A stretch of DNA of 64,000 nucleotides from Laguncularia racemosa (GCA_037954665.1 JBBMOL010000281.1:434001-498000); one strand, 5' to 3'; shown: positions 1-11,939, counted from the first letter of the stretch. The notes: a model not told the origin generated them from the sequence alone. Numbers and translations are program-made.

Positions 1-1740
1 AACAACAGTGGTGGCGTCGACGATGCAGCAATGGACAACAACAACAGACAATGCCCAGGTGAGGTGCAACGACTGGAAAAAACGACAGTAGGAGCTACAG
101 ATACTCCGATTGGTGGGTGTTAAAGGAAGTGCACGGTGGGTGGTTGAGTGTGTAGTGTGTATGTGAGGGAAGAGGATCACAACAACAGCGGTGGTAGCAA
201 TCACGCCGGCGTCCGCGACAACCACGATGATAGCAGCTATGACCTTTAACAACAACAGCAACGACAGCAATCGTGACGACCTCGACCCCAGCAGCAACGA
301 CCTAGCAACAACAGCACCGAACGACAACAACAACTACGAAGACGAGTGAGGGAAGAAGATGAGAAAAGGATGATGTGTGTGAGAAGGTGTATGCGGCAGT
401 AGATAATGTGTGTAAGGGTGTGTTGGTGTGTGCGTGAGGTGGAGCCGGTCTATGCAACTGCGTGTGTATGTGAAGGGGAAGAACAGCAACGACTACCCCA
501 AATGACGACCATGATGGCAACAACTTTAACAACAACTGATAGCTCAACGACAGCAGCAACGGCAACACAATAGCGGCAACAAGCTGGTGCGATGAGAAGG
601 AAATCCTTAGTGTGGTTGAAGGTATAGTGCGTGTGCGGTGAAGGATGGTGTGATGTGTGTGGGGATGTGTGTGTACATGTGAAGGGCATGGGTGTATGTG
701 AGAGTGTGTGGGTGAATGTGAATGGAGGCTGTGTGTGTGTGTATACGGGAATGAAGATGAGTAAGTGTGTGTGTGAAGGAAGATGTGTTTGTGTATGTAT
801 ATGTGCATGAATGAGGAAGTGTATGGGTGTGTGCGGATATAGAAGGTGGGTGTGATGTATTTGAAGATGTGTATGTATGTGTATGAGGAGAAGTATGGTG
901 AACGGGAGGTGTGTGTGTAAATGAAGTGTGTGTGAATGAAAGTGTGTAATGTATGTGATGGTGGGTGGAGATATGTGTATATGTAGGTGATAGTGCAAGG
1001 TGTATGAGATAGTGTGTAATGTATATGAGGGTGTGTGTATGTGTAAGGAGGAGGAACCATATGTGTGTAATGCATGTGAGTATGTGCACATGTGTATGAG
1101 GTGATGTAGTGTATGTGGAATGTGTATGTGTGGTTAAAGGTGTGTGGTGTGAGTAAGGATGTGTGTAGGTGTTGGTGATGGAGTGTGGTGTGTATAAGGG
1201 TGTGGTGTATGTGAAATGTATGTATATGACATGACATGTGGCATGTGTGGAGGGAGTGTATACCTATGGATAGTGCATGGTAAGCGTGGTTTGTGTGTGT
1301 ATGTGTAGATGCCATGTAGCATGTAAGGGTGTATGTGTATATGTATGGAAGGTATGGGATGTGCGGAGTGTGTGTGTATGTATGGAAGGTAGGGGTGAGG
1401 TACTAGTGTGTATATGGATGATGTGTGGAGTATGTAGCATGTGTGTATATGTATGGAAGACGTATAGTGAGTGAGTATGTGAGTATGGATATAGGAAGTG
1501 TGTAATATGTGTAGAGTATGTGGGCAAGTGTGTATTGGTGGTGTAAAGTGTATATGGGGTATATATGTGTGTGTGTGATAGTGGTGTGGGAGATGAAAGG
1601 AGTATGTGTGTATGTATGTATAGGCGCGTACGTGGTGTGTGAAGTGTGTATGTATATGGATAAGAATATGTGTATGTTGGTGTATGGGAAAGGTTAGTGT
1701 ATGTATGGTAATAGAAGCGATGATTCGTAGGAAGATGTTA
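1..1740 (+). repeat. Low-complexity 5' part of element X, copy 1
   Basis: The first 600 bases are rich in CAACAACAG/CAACGACAGC-type triplet runs. From about 600 on, the plus strand is almost all G, T and A, with irregularly repeated phrases such as TGTGTATGGAAGGTGTG and GTGTGTATGTGTA. The long open frames across it read as His/Thr/Tyr/Ser-rich or Cys/Val-rich strings and are composition artefacts, not genes. The same architecture recurs at 16650-18350, so this is the inner part of a repeated element whose left end lies outside the window. Its function is unknown. Confidence 0.6.
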
Positions 1741-1747
1741 GAGACAA

Positions 1748-2336
1748 TTGGATAAGCGAAAGGTTCAAAGATGCTTTATGGACAAGAGAAGTGTCTATGA
1801 TAGTGTAGATGGTGAAGGGAATGATTTAAGCAACATCCAAGATGATGGCCTGGGGAATATTTGGAATGAAATGGATTTTACAATTGAATGTTCAAAGGAT
1901 GTTGAGGAAGATCATTCTTGGCCAAATACTCTAATGCAAGATCTTCAGTTGTCCTTTCCAAGGGTATTTTGCATATGTAGAAGAAGGAATTCCAAATTTG
2001 GCAAGTTGAAGACATTCCATTGCTTGACTTCTATACAAGGAAAGCAGATAGTCGATCACAGCAACTTGGGGTGTTGGATGCACAGATTTGTAGGGAGTTC
2101 AACATTTGAATCTTGTTTGCCCAAAGTTCCTTAAAGAGGAAACTTCACGCCTTACCATCAACCGCAAGATGAGCAGAGTACACATATCGGGAGCTAGAAG
2201 GCTACCAAAGTCAAGTGGAGATGCGACTTTCTATAATTGGGTTGAGGAAGCATTGTAGAAGGATACTGACCTTAAGAGGAACGCAAAGGAGTTACCCGCT
2301 GGAATTACTAGACTCCGGCTAGGACTACGACAACCC
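1748..2336 (+). pseudogene. Unrecognised coding-like segment of element X, copy 1
   Basis: An open frame runs from 1748 to 2134 (128 codons, with the segment DGLGNIWNEMDF), and similarity to the second copy continues to about 2336. The matching stretch at 18360-18940 is collinear but holds several in-frame stops and short indels. Conservation of this block between the two copies suggests it once belonged to the element. I recognise no domain in it. It sits between the GT-rich tract and an LTR-like segment. It could also be non-coding sequence that happens to be open; no start codon or splice evidence decides this. Confidence 0.35.
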
Positions 2337-2339
2337 TAA

Positions 2340-4326
2340 ATAAGTGATTGGGAAATTTAATGATATGCTAATATGTTATGTTGTATGTTGAATGTATGCA
2401 TGTGAATTTGCTGTTTGTTGTGTTGTTATTTGATATGATTGTTGTTGAGTTGAGTTATGTAGTGGGGAATAATGAGTTAGGAAAGAAGTCGTGAAGAGTG
2501 TAGAGGAATGAATGGTTCGAGGGTATAGGTGTCATTACCTTAATGATAGCACCTAGCGCCATATCGCTAGTGCTATAACCGAAAGCTTAACCTATGTTTT
2601 AAAAATTGTTTTCTTCCAAAACAAACCAGAACATAGAAACTTAACTTTTCCTTCTATAGTTACCAAGTAGGTATGCTTAGTTGGAATAGGGTGTATACGT
2701 ATCATTATGTATACATGTCAGAGTTGGTTCCTAAATGTGTATACATATACTTAAACAAATTTATTTTCATATTATATTTACAAAATACACTCATGAACAT
2801 AACCATACCAAATCATGAGTGCAAACTTAGTTTTTATAACTTAATGGTTCTATTTTCTTACCCTCTTAAGTATGTAAGGGAAAGTGTCTAGTGAATTATC
2901 TTTAAGTAAAGATTTGTCATGAACATATATATATGTAGATATGTACATATATATGTATTATATACAAATGTCTTGAGGACATCAAAAGGAAAATACAAGA
3001 TGACCTTTCGAGCTCTCGAAAGTGTGAAAATTATAGAGCACTTGAGAAGTGCGATGACACAGAGGTGTTAAAGATGATGATTGTAAATCAACCCCGAGTG
3101 GTTGGTTTGACATGTAAGATAAATGACACAAAGGTGTCAGATATGATGATTGTAAGTCAACCCGAGTAGTTTGACATTTAAAAGGAAATGGCATAGAGAG
3201 GTGTCAAGATAATTTAACTATTTATAAGATTAAATAAATCTACATTAGTGGGGTTTAGGTTCGGTGTCGGTTTGTGTGATAATAAATGCCTGATCTTTGC
3301 TTGATTGTAATGAGTGTGAAATGGAATGTTTGATGTTTACCTCTATGGTATGATTGAGAATTGATTTTAATTATATATGTTGTTTGATCACTTTAAATTA
3401 ATCAATTATGTACGAAGTGCACGAGATTAGAACTTGACATGCATTTCCACGAGACATTGTATGAGATTGAAGGCCATCACTATCATAGGATGCGTAAAAA
3501 GTGATCAAGAGGATTGCTGTTATGCCAAGTGTGAACTAAGTGATTAGGGGATTGTTGCGCCTGACGGTTCCGAGTCCAACCTGTCCTTGAGGGTTTTGCT
3601 CCATCTAGTGTAGAGAGGTACGGGTGCGTTCACTGTTGAGTTAAGAAAATATCATAATTAATAAAGTGTTAAGATAAATAAATCGGGTAATGACCTGGGC
3701 ATTGATGGTGGCTTCGGAATCCCCAATCCAAAGTCAAGGGGGGCGTAAACCCTAAACTTCACGTCGATTACCAGAAGACTACGCAAAATGCTGCATTCAT
3801 ATGGTTGCTCATGCATAGCTTATGTTTGATAACTTGATTTGTAATTTGCTTATGTGTACGTAGCATTGAAAGTGTTACCATCCCATTCACTAAGCCATAA
3901 TGTGCTCACCCCCTTACAGACTCTTTTGCAGGTAGCGATCATGAAAGCGTGGGATGAGATAAGATGTAAAGCGTTGAGAGTTTTGGAAGACCAAAACGAT
4001 AAAGTAAGATTTGTGAAGGATAGATTTACTTAGATGAAATGTTAAGACCCCTATGTGAATAGAATTTAAAATTGAGAAACTTAGGGTTTATCCTATTTTA
4101 CTAATTGGTAGGGGATGCCAATTCTCTGCGATCATGGTTGACCATGGGGTATGGGATTCATAGTTTATTTTATTATCCAATTATATGTACAATGATTAGT
4201 TGTAAATACAATTATTTATTTAGAATCTTACGATCTCTCACACATAAGACGATCATCATGTAACGGGTGCACACGTGCCAAAATGGTTTTAGTGGAGACT
4301 TCTAGGCCCCCTTTCGGGGCGTGACA
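2340..4326 (+). mobile_element. LTR-like 3' end of element X, copy 1
   Basis: This segment aligns by eye over about 2 kb with 18941-20955. Shared landmarks are the phrase around the inner CTCACC...GCAGGTA block (3903-3935), several GTGACA/GGTGTCA phrases at 3050-3210, and the common end CCCCCTTTCGGGGCGTGACA at 4307-4326. A terminal ...GTGACA end and a CTCACC block are typical of large plant Ty3/gypsy LTRs. I could not fix the left border, so whether this is a 3' LTR or a solo LTR is open. Confidence 0.5.
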
Positions 4327-5048
4327 TGTGTGTAACTCGTAATTTAGAATTGTGATATCACGAAATAGAATCGAATAGAGAGTGTTCTAGAACAGCATAG
4401 TCATGTGAGAAGTCATGCTAATGGCTATATACCTTTCTATGTAAAATTGTTATTTCAACAAGCCTAGGTATACGATCGTGTATTTGGCCATGTACCTTTT
4501 TTTAAAATTTAATAATTTGACCTGCCAAGTACACGGGTGTGTCCTATGTTCGTGTATCTTTTTGTACACATTCATTTTTCTATATAGATAGGTATACAGA
4601 CATATACTTAACCGTATATTACACTGTTTCATCACAAACCACTTTTTCTCTTCTCCAATTTGTTTCTCAGCCTAATTTCTATGATTGTAAGTCTAATTGG
4701 TTCTATAAATTTGTTGATCTTAATACATTATGCCCTTTTTGTCTTGCTCCTTCTTCTAAACTCTAATAATATGTCAACAAATTCGCTTAGACCTACTAAT
4801 CTATCATCATAAATAACCATCTTGAAGATCATAACCCTTACCTAATGAAATTAGATTGGTCTTGTTGCTTTCTGTTAGGTCACCTTGTGAGTCTTTAGAA
4901 GTCTCTTGAGTGTTCATTATGCAAATGAGGTAAAAGGGAGGCACTAGGTCAATAGATGCTTATATACTATGACTCTAAAAAGACCAAACTGGCCCCATCC
5001 CTTTAGACTATTTACCTCAGTTTGGTCTTTTTAGAGTTAGAGTATATA
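4327..5048 (-). mobile_element. Reversed gypsy LTR fragment (CACGG/CGTGT family)
   Basis: Directly after the element X end comes sequence closely like 41440-41660 plus 43680-44150 and 35655-36900, which belong to reversed solo LTRs. Shared marks are the tacACGGxCGTGTacc phrases at 4470-4560, the 'ctaatttctatg...ctaattgg' block at 4668-4705, and the 'gaccaaa(c/t)tg(c)cc...tttagactattta' block at 4983-5015. Only one half of the LTR is present because element X abuts it. The right end carries a hairpin not seen in the other copies. Confidence 0.6.
4961..5048. repeat. Hairpin (19-nt perfect arms, about 30 nt with mismatches)
   Basis: 4972-4990 (actctaaaaagaccaaact) is perfectly complementary to 5019-5037 across a 28-nt loop, and pairing continues outward with small mismatches to 4961 and 5048. 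Sister LTRs have only the left arm at the equivalent place (36865-36885 and 44108-44130). The second arm is therefore specific to this copy. Confidence 0.8.
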
Positions 5049-5165
5049 AATATATATTGTCGAGTCTAATTTTTTTTCATTCCCATTCCTAATCCGATCT
5101 AGACTAGACCATATGCTCATCTAATGTAGATCCTCGACTTGAGTTAGGAATTTCGTTTGATTTTT

Positions 5166-5179
5166 GGAGTTGCCACCCA
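5166..5179 (-). other. Primer-binding-site-like sequence of a Tat/Ogre-type element
   Basis: Read on the minus strand this is TGGGTGGCAACTCC, the counterpart of TGGTGGCGACTT at 11606 and TGGTGACGACTCC at 24279. Plant Tat/Ogre gypsy elements have a TGGCGACTCC-type primer site just inside the 5' LTR (family knowledge). Its position next to an LTR end in all three copies supports the assignment. Confidence 0.5.
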
Positions 5180-7214
5180 ACTGTTGTTGGGAAATATTGA
5201 ATTAAGACTAAAGGAGCGGATTAGTCTTAATTTGAACCACTAGTCGTCGTTATTTCCTCTTCTCGTTTTTGAAAAGAGGAAAAGGGAAAACCAAAGTTTC
5301 TAAGTCCGGAGGCTAACCTATTAAAACCTTACGGTTACCACCTAATCTCCTAAAATTGTTCCTATTTAGAAATGTGTTTTATTGTGTTTCTGTTATTTTT
5401 ATTATGTTTTTGAATTATTTCAAGAAAATGATTTTTTTATTTCATTTTATGGGTTGACCCGAATGGGTGCCTACGTACCTGCTATCCAGGATCAAACAAG
5501 CCGTAGTTCGCTTTTCTGAAAACTTTAAGTGTGTTTGTGAATTTTAATTTTGAAATCTCTTTTGCTTTATGTTTTTACTATTTTTTTGGGATTTTCTAAA
5601 AAAAATATAAGCCTAAACTTTTATCTGATTTTTGAAAATGGTTTTTAGGAAAAACATCAATTTTGGATTTATTTGAAGAAAATTATTTTTCTAAGTGCAA
5701 AAACTTATTTTTCTATTTTTTTATAATTTTTGAATTTTTTATTAATTTTTATGATTTTTACGATTTTTCTTTTTCTTTTTTTTTTCTGTAATTTTATGAT
5801 TTTTTTATCATTTTTTATGATTTTTATTATTCTTCTACAATTTTTTTATAAATTTTCTAAGTTTTCATGATTTTTACAGTTTTTATGATTTTTATTGATT
5901 TTTATAATTTTTGTTAAAAATTTTACCCTAAACTATTATCTATCCTATTTTGAAATCTAAAGTTTTATTATTATTTTTCTAATATTTATATTTTTTTCTA
6001 CATTTTTATTATTATTATTATTATTTTTTATTTTTCTACATTATTAAATCCTAAAAAATCTAATTTCTAACATTTTCCTATTTACGGAAACATAAATAAA
6101 TAAATAAATAAATAACAAACAAATTAATAAATAAATAAAAAATAATAATAAATCAAATCGGAATAAAAATAAATAAATAAAGTAAATAAATAAATTGGAA
6201 AAAATCTGAAAAATCCGACTTACCTGGATCCGGGTCGTTGCACTGGTCGGATCGGTCGGACACGGCGGCGGAGGATGCTCGTTCATGGCGTTCCGACGGT
6301 CTTTTGTCACGGGTGAGGTATCGAATCCTAGCTTCTCGAGGGTGCTGAATCCAATAGTAGCGGTGGTTTGCTCCCAGAACGTCTCCTGGTGGCGGCTTGG
6401 CTCCGATCGGCGGTTCGCGGTTTTGGGTTTCCTCTAATGCTCTCTGATTTGCTCTCTTTTTCTCACTTTCTCTCAATTGTGATTCCTCCTTTCGCTTCCT
6501 CCCTTCGATTTCTATTTATAAGCACTTGAAACCGAGCTAGATAAGCTCGGATTTCCTCCGATCGAAGCTAATCGGATTTTCGGTTAAAAAACAACTCCGA
6601 TTTGTGTAAATCCATCGATTTGTTGCGATTTGATTCCAATTAGATGATGTTTATCTCATTTCTGTTGAAGATCTGTTGGATTTGTGTAAAAAAATCAAAT
6701 CCAAACGGCCAAAATGCGAATTTTTCTTCCGCCGGCGATCTCTGACTCGAGGTAGAAGACGATCACACACTCGGCGCGTGCATTTCCTCCAGCCAATCGG
6801 ATGCTGCCACGTGTCCTGGATAAGTGAAAAAAAACTCAAAACGCGGAAACCGCTTCCCCTGCGATTCAAACCTGCGACCGAGCCCTCCTGCGCGCGCCTT
6901 AACCCGTGGTCCGGACCAGCTGGGCTAGCCCATTTTCCTGATTTTTCTAATTTCGCAAATTGCATATATGCAATGCGATTTTTTTTTTATTTTTTTTGTA
7001 TTTTTTGAAATTTCAAAAATTTGTAAAAATTATTTACTATTTATTATTGCCATTTCTGAAATAATTTTTCAAAATTGATGTGTTTTCCGATTTATTTTTA
7101 TTTTTTTGAATATTTTTATTATTTATGCTAAATTAAAGAAAAATTGAAAAAAATTGAAAAAAATTAAGAATTGATTATTATTGATTATTATTCATTCCTA
7201 AGGCAAAAATGGGG

Positions 7215-7222
<8 letters not shown>
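5180..7222 (-). mobile_element. Tat/Ogre-type LTR, reversed
   Basis: Read on the minus strand the segment starts TGTAAACACCCCATTTTTGCC (7222 downward), the usual start of plant Tat/Ogre LTRs, and runs to the primer-site-like sequence at 5179. It is very A/T-rich in the middle (5530-6220) and GC-rich between about 6220 and 6960. The open frames here (6044-7008) lie in composition-biased sequence and are not conserved in the sister LTRs. No internal coding region of the element remains to its left, where reversed gypsy LTR sequence begins. Confidence 0.6.
6861..6932 (-). other. tRNA-like A-box/B-box module inside the LTR
   Basis: On the minus strand TGGGCTAGCCCAGCTGGTCC (6913-6932) resembles a pol III A box region and GGTCGCAGGTTTGAATCGC (6861-6879) a B box region. 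The whole is 72 nt, tRNA length. The same pair occurs at the corresponding place in the LTRs at 9341-9409 and 22001-22075. It is not a normal tRNA gene: I see no clear acceptor stem. It may be a SINE-like or tRNA-derived segment acquired by the LTR family. Confidence 0.5.
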
Positions 7223-7252
<30 letters not shown>

Positions 7253-7856
7253 TTATATTTTGTGTATTTACAACGTGGTTATAGTAATGCCCTTGGAACT
7301 AATAGTAATCTTCTCAAAAGAAAACTTAAAGATAGTCTTAGTTGTGATTTTTGCAGGCATGAAGGGACGATAGAGCACTTATTTTTGAAATGCGAGTGGA
7401 CAAAGGCTGTGTGGTTTGAATGCATAGGGTTACGCATGGATGTGAGTTCCATTTCAACATTTGACGATTGGTTGCTACACACTTGGAGGAGTTTAACTGA
7501 TATGAATTTAGATCCCATGCATATTTTTACAAAGATTTTAGCTTGTTTATAGGGCATTTAGCAGTTGAGATGTGGGAGTGTGTTTAATAAGCCTTTCCCA
7601 AATCCATAGCAATTTGTTTAACTTATCAAGTCCACTTATGAAGAATTCATGAATCTTTTTGTCAAAAGGAATTTAGTTCCGAAATAGCAATAAAAAGATT
7701 GTGTTCCATTATGGAAGCCTCCCTGATAAGGCTTTATTAAAGTCCATTGAGATGGATTGTGGGATAACTTAAGTAAAAAGGCGGGCATCAAAGTCATTTT
7801 GAGAAATCAGGAAGGCAATTTGGTTCCCGGTAAGGGCGGACCAGGGGTTGAATTTA

Positions 7857-7900
<44 letters not shown>

Positions 7901-8453
7901 CTCTTTCTCTCTCGTTTAGAGAGTGTATTTAAATATTATTTAATACTTAAATAGGAAAAAAAAATAAAATCAAGAATACTATTATAGTTTTTGATAAATA
8001 ATATTTAATATTATTAATTATTATTAAAAAGGGTAAAAAGTAAGATAGTTCTTATAAGATTTAAATTTAAGACCTTATATTAATAAAACTGCATATCTAA
8101 CAACTTAATCATTTATAATACATTATTGAGATATACTTTTTAATATACATATATACATTATAATATATAATTTTCTTTTTTAATAAATTTTAACAATCGA
8201 TATTTTTTTAGTTGAGATAGGATAAGACCACAATAGCCCCCCTCATCTAGCTCCTGGGTTGCCTAGTTCAATGGAAGCTGATGGTAAAGACAATGTAGAA
8301 GCTTTAGTAGTCAAATCAGGAACTCAAATGGCTAAGAATAAAGGCTGGAAGAAGTTTTTGTTGAGATGGACTCATCTACAGTGCATAGTGGCATCACAGG
8401 AAAGAGTAATAACTAGAGAATCTATCCTGTCATTGAAGACATCCTATCTTTAA
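7253..8453 (+). pseudogene. LINE 3' remnant: reverse-transcriptase zinc-binding region and RNase H
   Basis: 7268-7552 reads through a zinc-binding segment typical of plant LINE reverse transcriptases (CDFCRHEGTIEHLFLKC, then a W-F-xC stretch). Downstream, 7790-7840 encodes an AGIKVILRNQEGNLVPGKG segment, and 8265-8380 encodes SSMEADGKDNVEALVVKSG followed by a Gln-Met-Ala run. These two are the usual halves of the plant LINE RNase H-like domain. They are separated by an insertion at about 7848-8252 and by stops. The left end starts right after a (TA)n run at 7222-7250. There is no catalytic RT core here, so this is a dead 3' fragment. Confidence 0.7.
7848..8252. mobile_element. Small AT-rich insertion within the LINE RNase H, with (TC)n
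   Basis: The RNase H reading is interrupted here and resumes after 8252. GGGTTG occurs at both borders (ccaGGGGTTGaat at about 7845 and ctcctGGGTTGcc at about 8250), and the ends are loosely inverted (ggaccagggg / ctcctgggtt), as in a MITE. A (TC)n microsatellite fills 7862-7912. The family is not identified. Confidence 0.45.
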
Positions 8454-8460
8454 ATTCTTA

Positions 8461-9000
8461 TGTGCTTTTATTTTAATAAATAAATAAGCTAATGCATATG
8501 TTGATTGACTTACATCCTAAGGTAAAAGGGATATGTGCCCTTATTAAACATGAAGGATAGGAATCCTCCATGTCCTTTGTCAAAAGTCTTATTAGTTAAT
8601 GTTATATCTAAACCTTTTGAGATCATGTATAGATCTAGGTTATGATTTGTCTATGTTGTTAAATAAAGTTTTATTATATAAAAAATAAAAAAAATTCATA
8701 AATACATATCTAAGTGAGCAAGAAAAAGTGTAATAAAATTTCTTAAACAACATTGAGTCGGTGGATTCCTTCTCCAAATATAGCATTTCTACATATATAG
8801 AGTATTATCTATCTCCAATTTCTTGAGATCCTCCTTCATTGTTTCAAACCTTTTTTAAGCCGCTCTAGATTATACTTTATAAACATTTGATTTTTTTCTC
8901 TCCACATTTATCTACATATAAATCAATAATTTTTTTTTGTCTTTGAAAAATGAAGAAATTGATTCACTTGATTGTAATGTGGAAAAGATCATTAACATCA
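8461..9000. other. AT-rich stretch without recognised gene
   Basis: I see no coding frame, RNA gene or clear repeat border in this interval. It lies between the LINE remnant and the start of the next Tat/Ogre-type LTR. Confidence 0.5.
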
Positions 9001-11605
9001 TGTAGATACCTCATTTTTGCTCTCCTTTAACTAACTTTCTTTAAAATGGCTAGATTTACAAATAAGATTAAAAAAATAAAAATAAAAATGATAGTAAAAA
9101 TAAAAATAAAACTGAAAAATAATAAAGAACAAAAAATAGAAAAATGCATAAAAATAATGAAAATAGAAAAATAATAAAAAGAAATAGGAAATATTAATTT
9201 TTGGCCAAATAAATGGAATTGTAGAATACAAATTTGATCCATTAAGTCAAACCTAAATCCAATTTTGTTAGATACTTTTTGGCTCAGGCTATATTACAAG
9301 CTTAAATAAATATTGGGTGCAATAAAAAATGAGAAAAAAAGCCTAGCCTAATCGCCTAGAGTCTAGGGTATTTATGCTTAAGGGAGTAGTAGGTCACAAG
9401 TTCGAACATAGTAGCAAGCACAAATGTGCCTTTTACTTTTTCCTACCCATGCTGTGTGGTAGCATACGATTGGATGGGGAATCATGTGCCACACACATGA
9501 TCATCACCTTCCTTAGACAAGCACAAAAAAACAGGGAGAGATAGCACGAAGAGGTGATTGCCAATCTCACCAAATCGAAATATTTTTATGAGTCAAATCT
9601 TAGTGAAATCTTATTATTTTTAACTAAAAATCCATCTTATCTTATGGAATAACTTTAATCTATACTAAAACGCACTAATGAGAAGATAAGATAAACACGA
9701 GCTTTTGTTAAAAATTTGATTCGAATCAAAACAAAGCTTATCTGAATTGATTGAATACATCTATAAATACATTGGAACACCTTAAGTTTATTAGACCCAT
9801 CAGATTAACATTTTAGACACTTAAGAACATTCAACCATGTGCTTTCTCTCTCGAGAACATCATAACTACAACCTCTACCTTCTCTTTAGGATAGTTTCAC
9901 CTACACATCATAACAAAGCTAGAATTAGGTTCCATTAGATAAGTAGATTACGAGGAGTAGGAAAAACTTGAGCTTTTAGTTTGATTACACACCAAAAGCT
10001 TGGATCGAAGAACACCCGTAACCACTACCTTCAACCAACCTTTAAACACCACCCTATGCTAGTTTTTAAGAAAAATTGATACCAAATTTGCATTTTACAC
10101 CCTCAAAAATCTTGAGAACCACTCCTCAGGCAATTTTGACAATGCTTGGAACACCACTAAGAAGTTGTGATTGATGACTCAATTGACACTACTAGACCTA
10201 ATAGATGCACGACCTAATTAGACTTTACATCTAACTTCGATCCATGTGCCTAGGTGAGTTTTATGTTCTCTTTGTTTTTTTTTTAATTAAGTCTAATTAA
10301 TGAGATAGATTTATTAATTAGGTTCAATTATTAAGGAAAAGTTCATTAATTAAGTATTGTTAAAGTGGATTAATTAAATAATTAAATTAATAACACTAGT
10401 TTAATTAATAAAATTAGTTTGGTTAATAGTATTAGTGTAATTAATAAAATAGTTTTAATAACCTAGCTTTAGTTAGTAACATTAGTTTAATATTTTGAGT
10501 TAATAACATTAGTTTACTAGGTCTAATAACATAATTTTAACTAATAACTTAGGTTTAGTTAATAAAAGAGGTATAATTAAAAAAATAGATTTAATAAAAA
10601 AATATATCTAATAAAATAGATTCAATATAAAGCATATCTAGTAAGAAACTATTTAATAAAAATAAAAATAAAAATTAATAATTAGAAAAATTGATTGTGG
10701 TTGATTTAGTAATTTTTACGTAGTATTTTAAAGTATTTTTATGATTAATTCAGATATTTAATTTTGTTGCTCAAATTTTTGTTTAGATTTGGTAAATTAA
10801 ATCTTTAGGATCTTGATAGATATGATAATAGGAATAATTAAAAATAATAAAAATAATAAATAATTAGGAGGGAGCCATTGTGTAGGCCTTAGGTGTTATT
10901 GTTGCATTGGGTCGATTAAGTTCCCAAGTAGTTTAATTTTTAAATAATAAAATATAAAAAAGTTAATTAAAATTTTAAAATAAAAAATTATTTATTATCC
11001 ATGATATGATTTTTTCACTTAGAAAATGTTTTCAAAAAAAGAAATTTTTTTTAAAAATAAAATGAGAATAATAAAAATAGGAATTAGAATTTTTCTAAAT
11101 AAAATTCAAATGATAATAAACATAAACTTGGTTTGTTTTCATAAATAAAATTGACCAAAACATGATAGTTTTATTAAAAAAAAAAGAACTACGTTGCTTT
11201 GATCTTAACTAGCAGATATATAGGCACTTATAGGGAAACCATAAAAATTGCAAAAAAAATATTTTTTTCCAAATTAAGTTTTCAAATAAATAATAATAAA
11301 GAGAAAATTCGTCATAAAAATAGATAAATAATTTTTAATGCCATATTGACTTATTTTGTGTCATATTTACATGAAAATGTTATTGTTTTTCTACATAATC
11401 ATGAGGGGAATTTAAATGAAGCCTTTTAATTCAATTTCTTGAAAAGTAATAAGTAGTAGCCATTTAGGTTTTAATAAAATAGCTACCAAGTCTAGATTTT
11501 CTAGTTAATATTTTTCTAAAATAGTTTTTTAGAAAAATTTGTAAACTAGTAGTTAGTTAAGGTTAATTCAATTAACCTTAACTTGTTTTATTTTTTAACT
11601 TAGAT
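9001..11605 (+). mobile_element. Tat/Ogre-type LTR, forward
   Basis: It begins TGTAGATACCTCATTTTTGC at 9001, equivalent to the starts at 21682, 26291 and, reversed, 7222. It ends at a primer-site-like sequence at 11606. A probable TATA region (tctataaatacattgg, 9760-9775) has equivalents at 22390 and 27896, so a promoter is likely there. It is about 2.6 kb long and strongly A/T-rich. The internal region is lost after about 70 bases, where an inverted LTR end follows. Confidence 0.6.
9341..9409 (+). other. Diverged tRNA-like module in the LTR
   Basis: GCCTAGCCTAATCGCC (9341) and GGTCACAAGTTCGAACAT (9392-9409) occupy the position of the clearer A-box/B-box pairs at 6861-6932 and 22001-22075. 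The B-box core TTCGAAC is close to the tRNA consensus. The first half has decayed. Confidence 0.4.
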
Positions 11606-11866
11606 TGGTGGCGACTTCAATTTTTTTTAAATAATAAAAAATATAATTTTTCCTTAATTTTAATATCGAGTAACTTATATTAAGAAGGCTAAGCATAATG
11701 TAGTTTAAATTAAGGAAAAATCTAAAATTAAGCTAAATAGAATTACTTGATAGTAAATTTAAGGAAAAAACTATATTTTTATTTAAAAAAAATATGGGAG
11801 TCACTACCAACCTAAGTTGGAAAATAAAAATGAGTTAAAGTTAATTGGGTTGATTAACCTTTATTA
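11559..11866. repeat. Foldback: two LTR/primer-site ends in inverted orientation
   Basis: 11559-11673 (aaggttaattcaattaacc ... primer site ... tccttaatttta) and the reverse complement of 11742-11866 align over about 115 bp with scattered mismatches, including the primer site (ggagtcactacca at about 11805). Two ends of the same LTR family thus face each other over about 70 bp. Confidence 0.7.
11606..11617 (+). other. Primer-binding-site-like sequence
   Basis: TGGTGGCGACTT immediately follows the 9001 LTR and matches the TGGCGACTCC-type primer site of Tat/Ogre elements. The flanking phrase tttaacttagat is shared with 24267-24278. Confidence 0.5.
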
Positions 11867-11939
11867 AATATGCCCATTTTATACTTATAGATATTAGGTA
11901 TAAACTTGAGAAGTTGGCTTAACTGCATATTAAGGGAAT

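Noticed and set aside
302..1315. 337-codon minus-strand open frame rich in His, Thr and Tyr
   Set aside because: It is the reverse reading of a GT-rich minisatellite. All other frames in the tract are similarly open, and the same happens at 16961-18054. Composition, not coding selection, explains it.
6044..7008. Several 88-110 codon frames on both strands in the GC-rich part of the reversed LTR
   Set aside because: They overlap one another, include the tRNA-like module, and are absent from the sister LTRs at 9001 and 21682.
7862..7912. (TC)n tract as a promoter element
   Set aside because: It lies inside a MITE-like insertion within a dead LINE, with no gene downstream.
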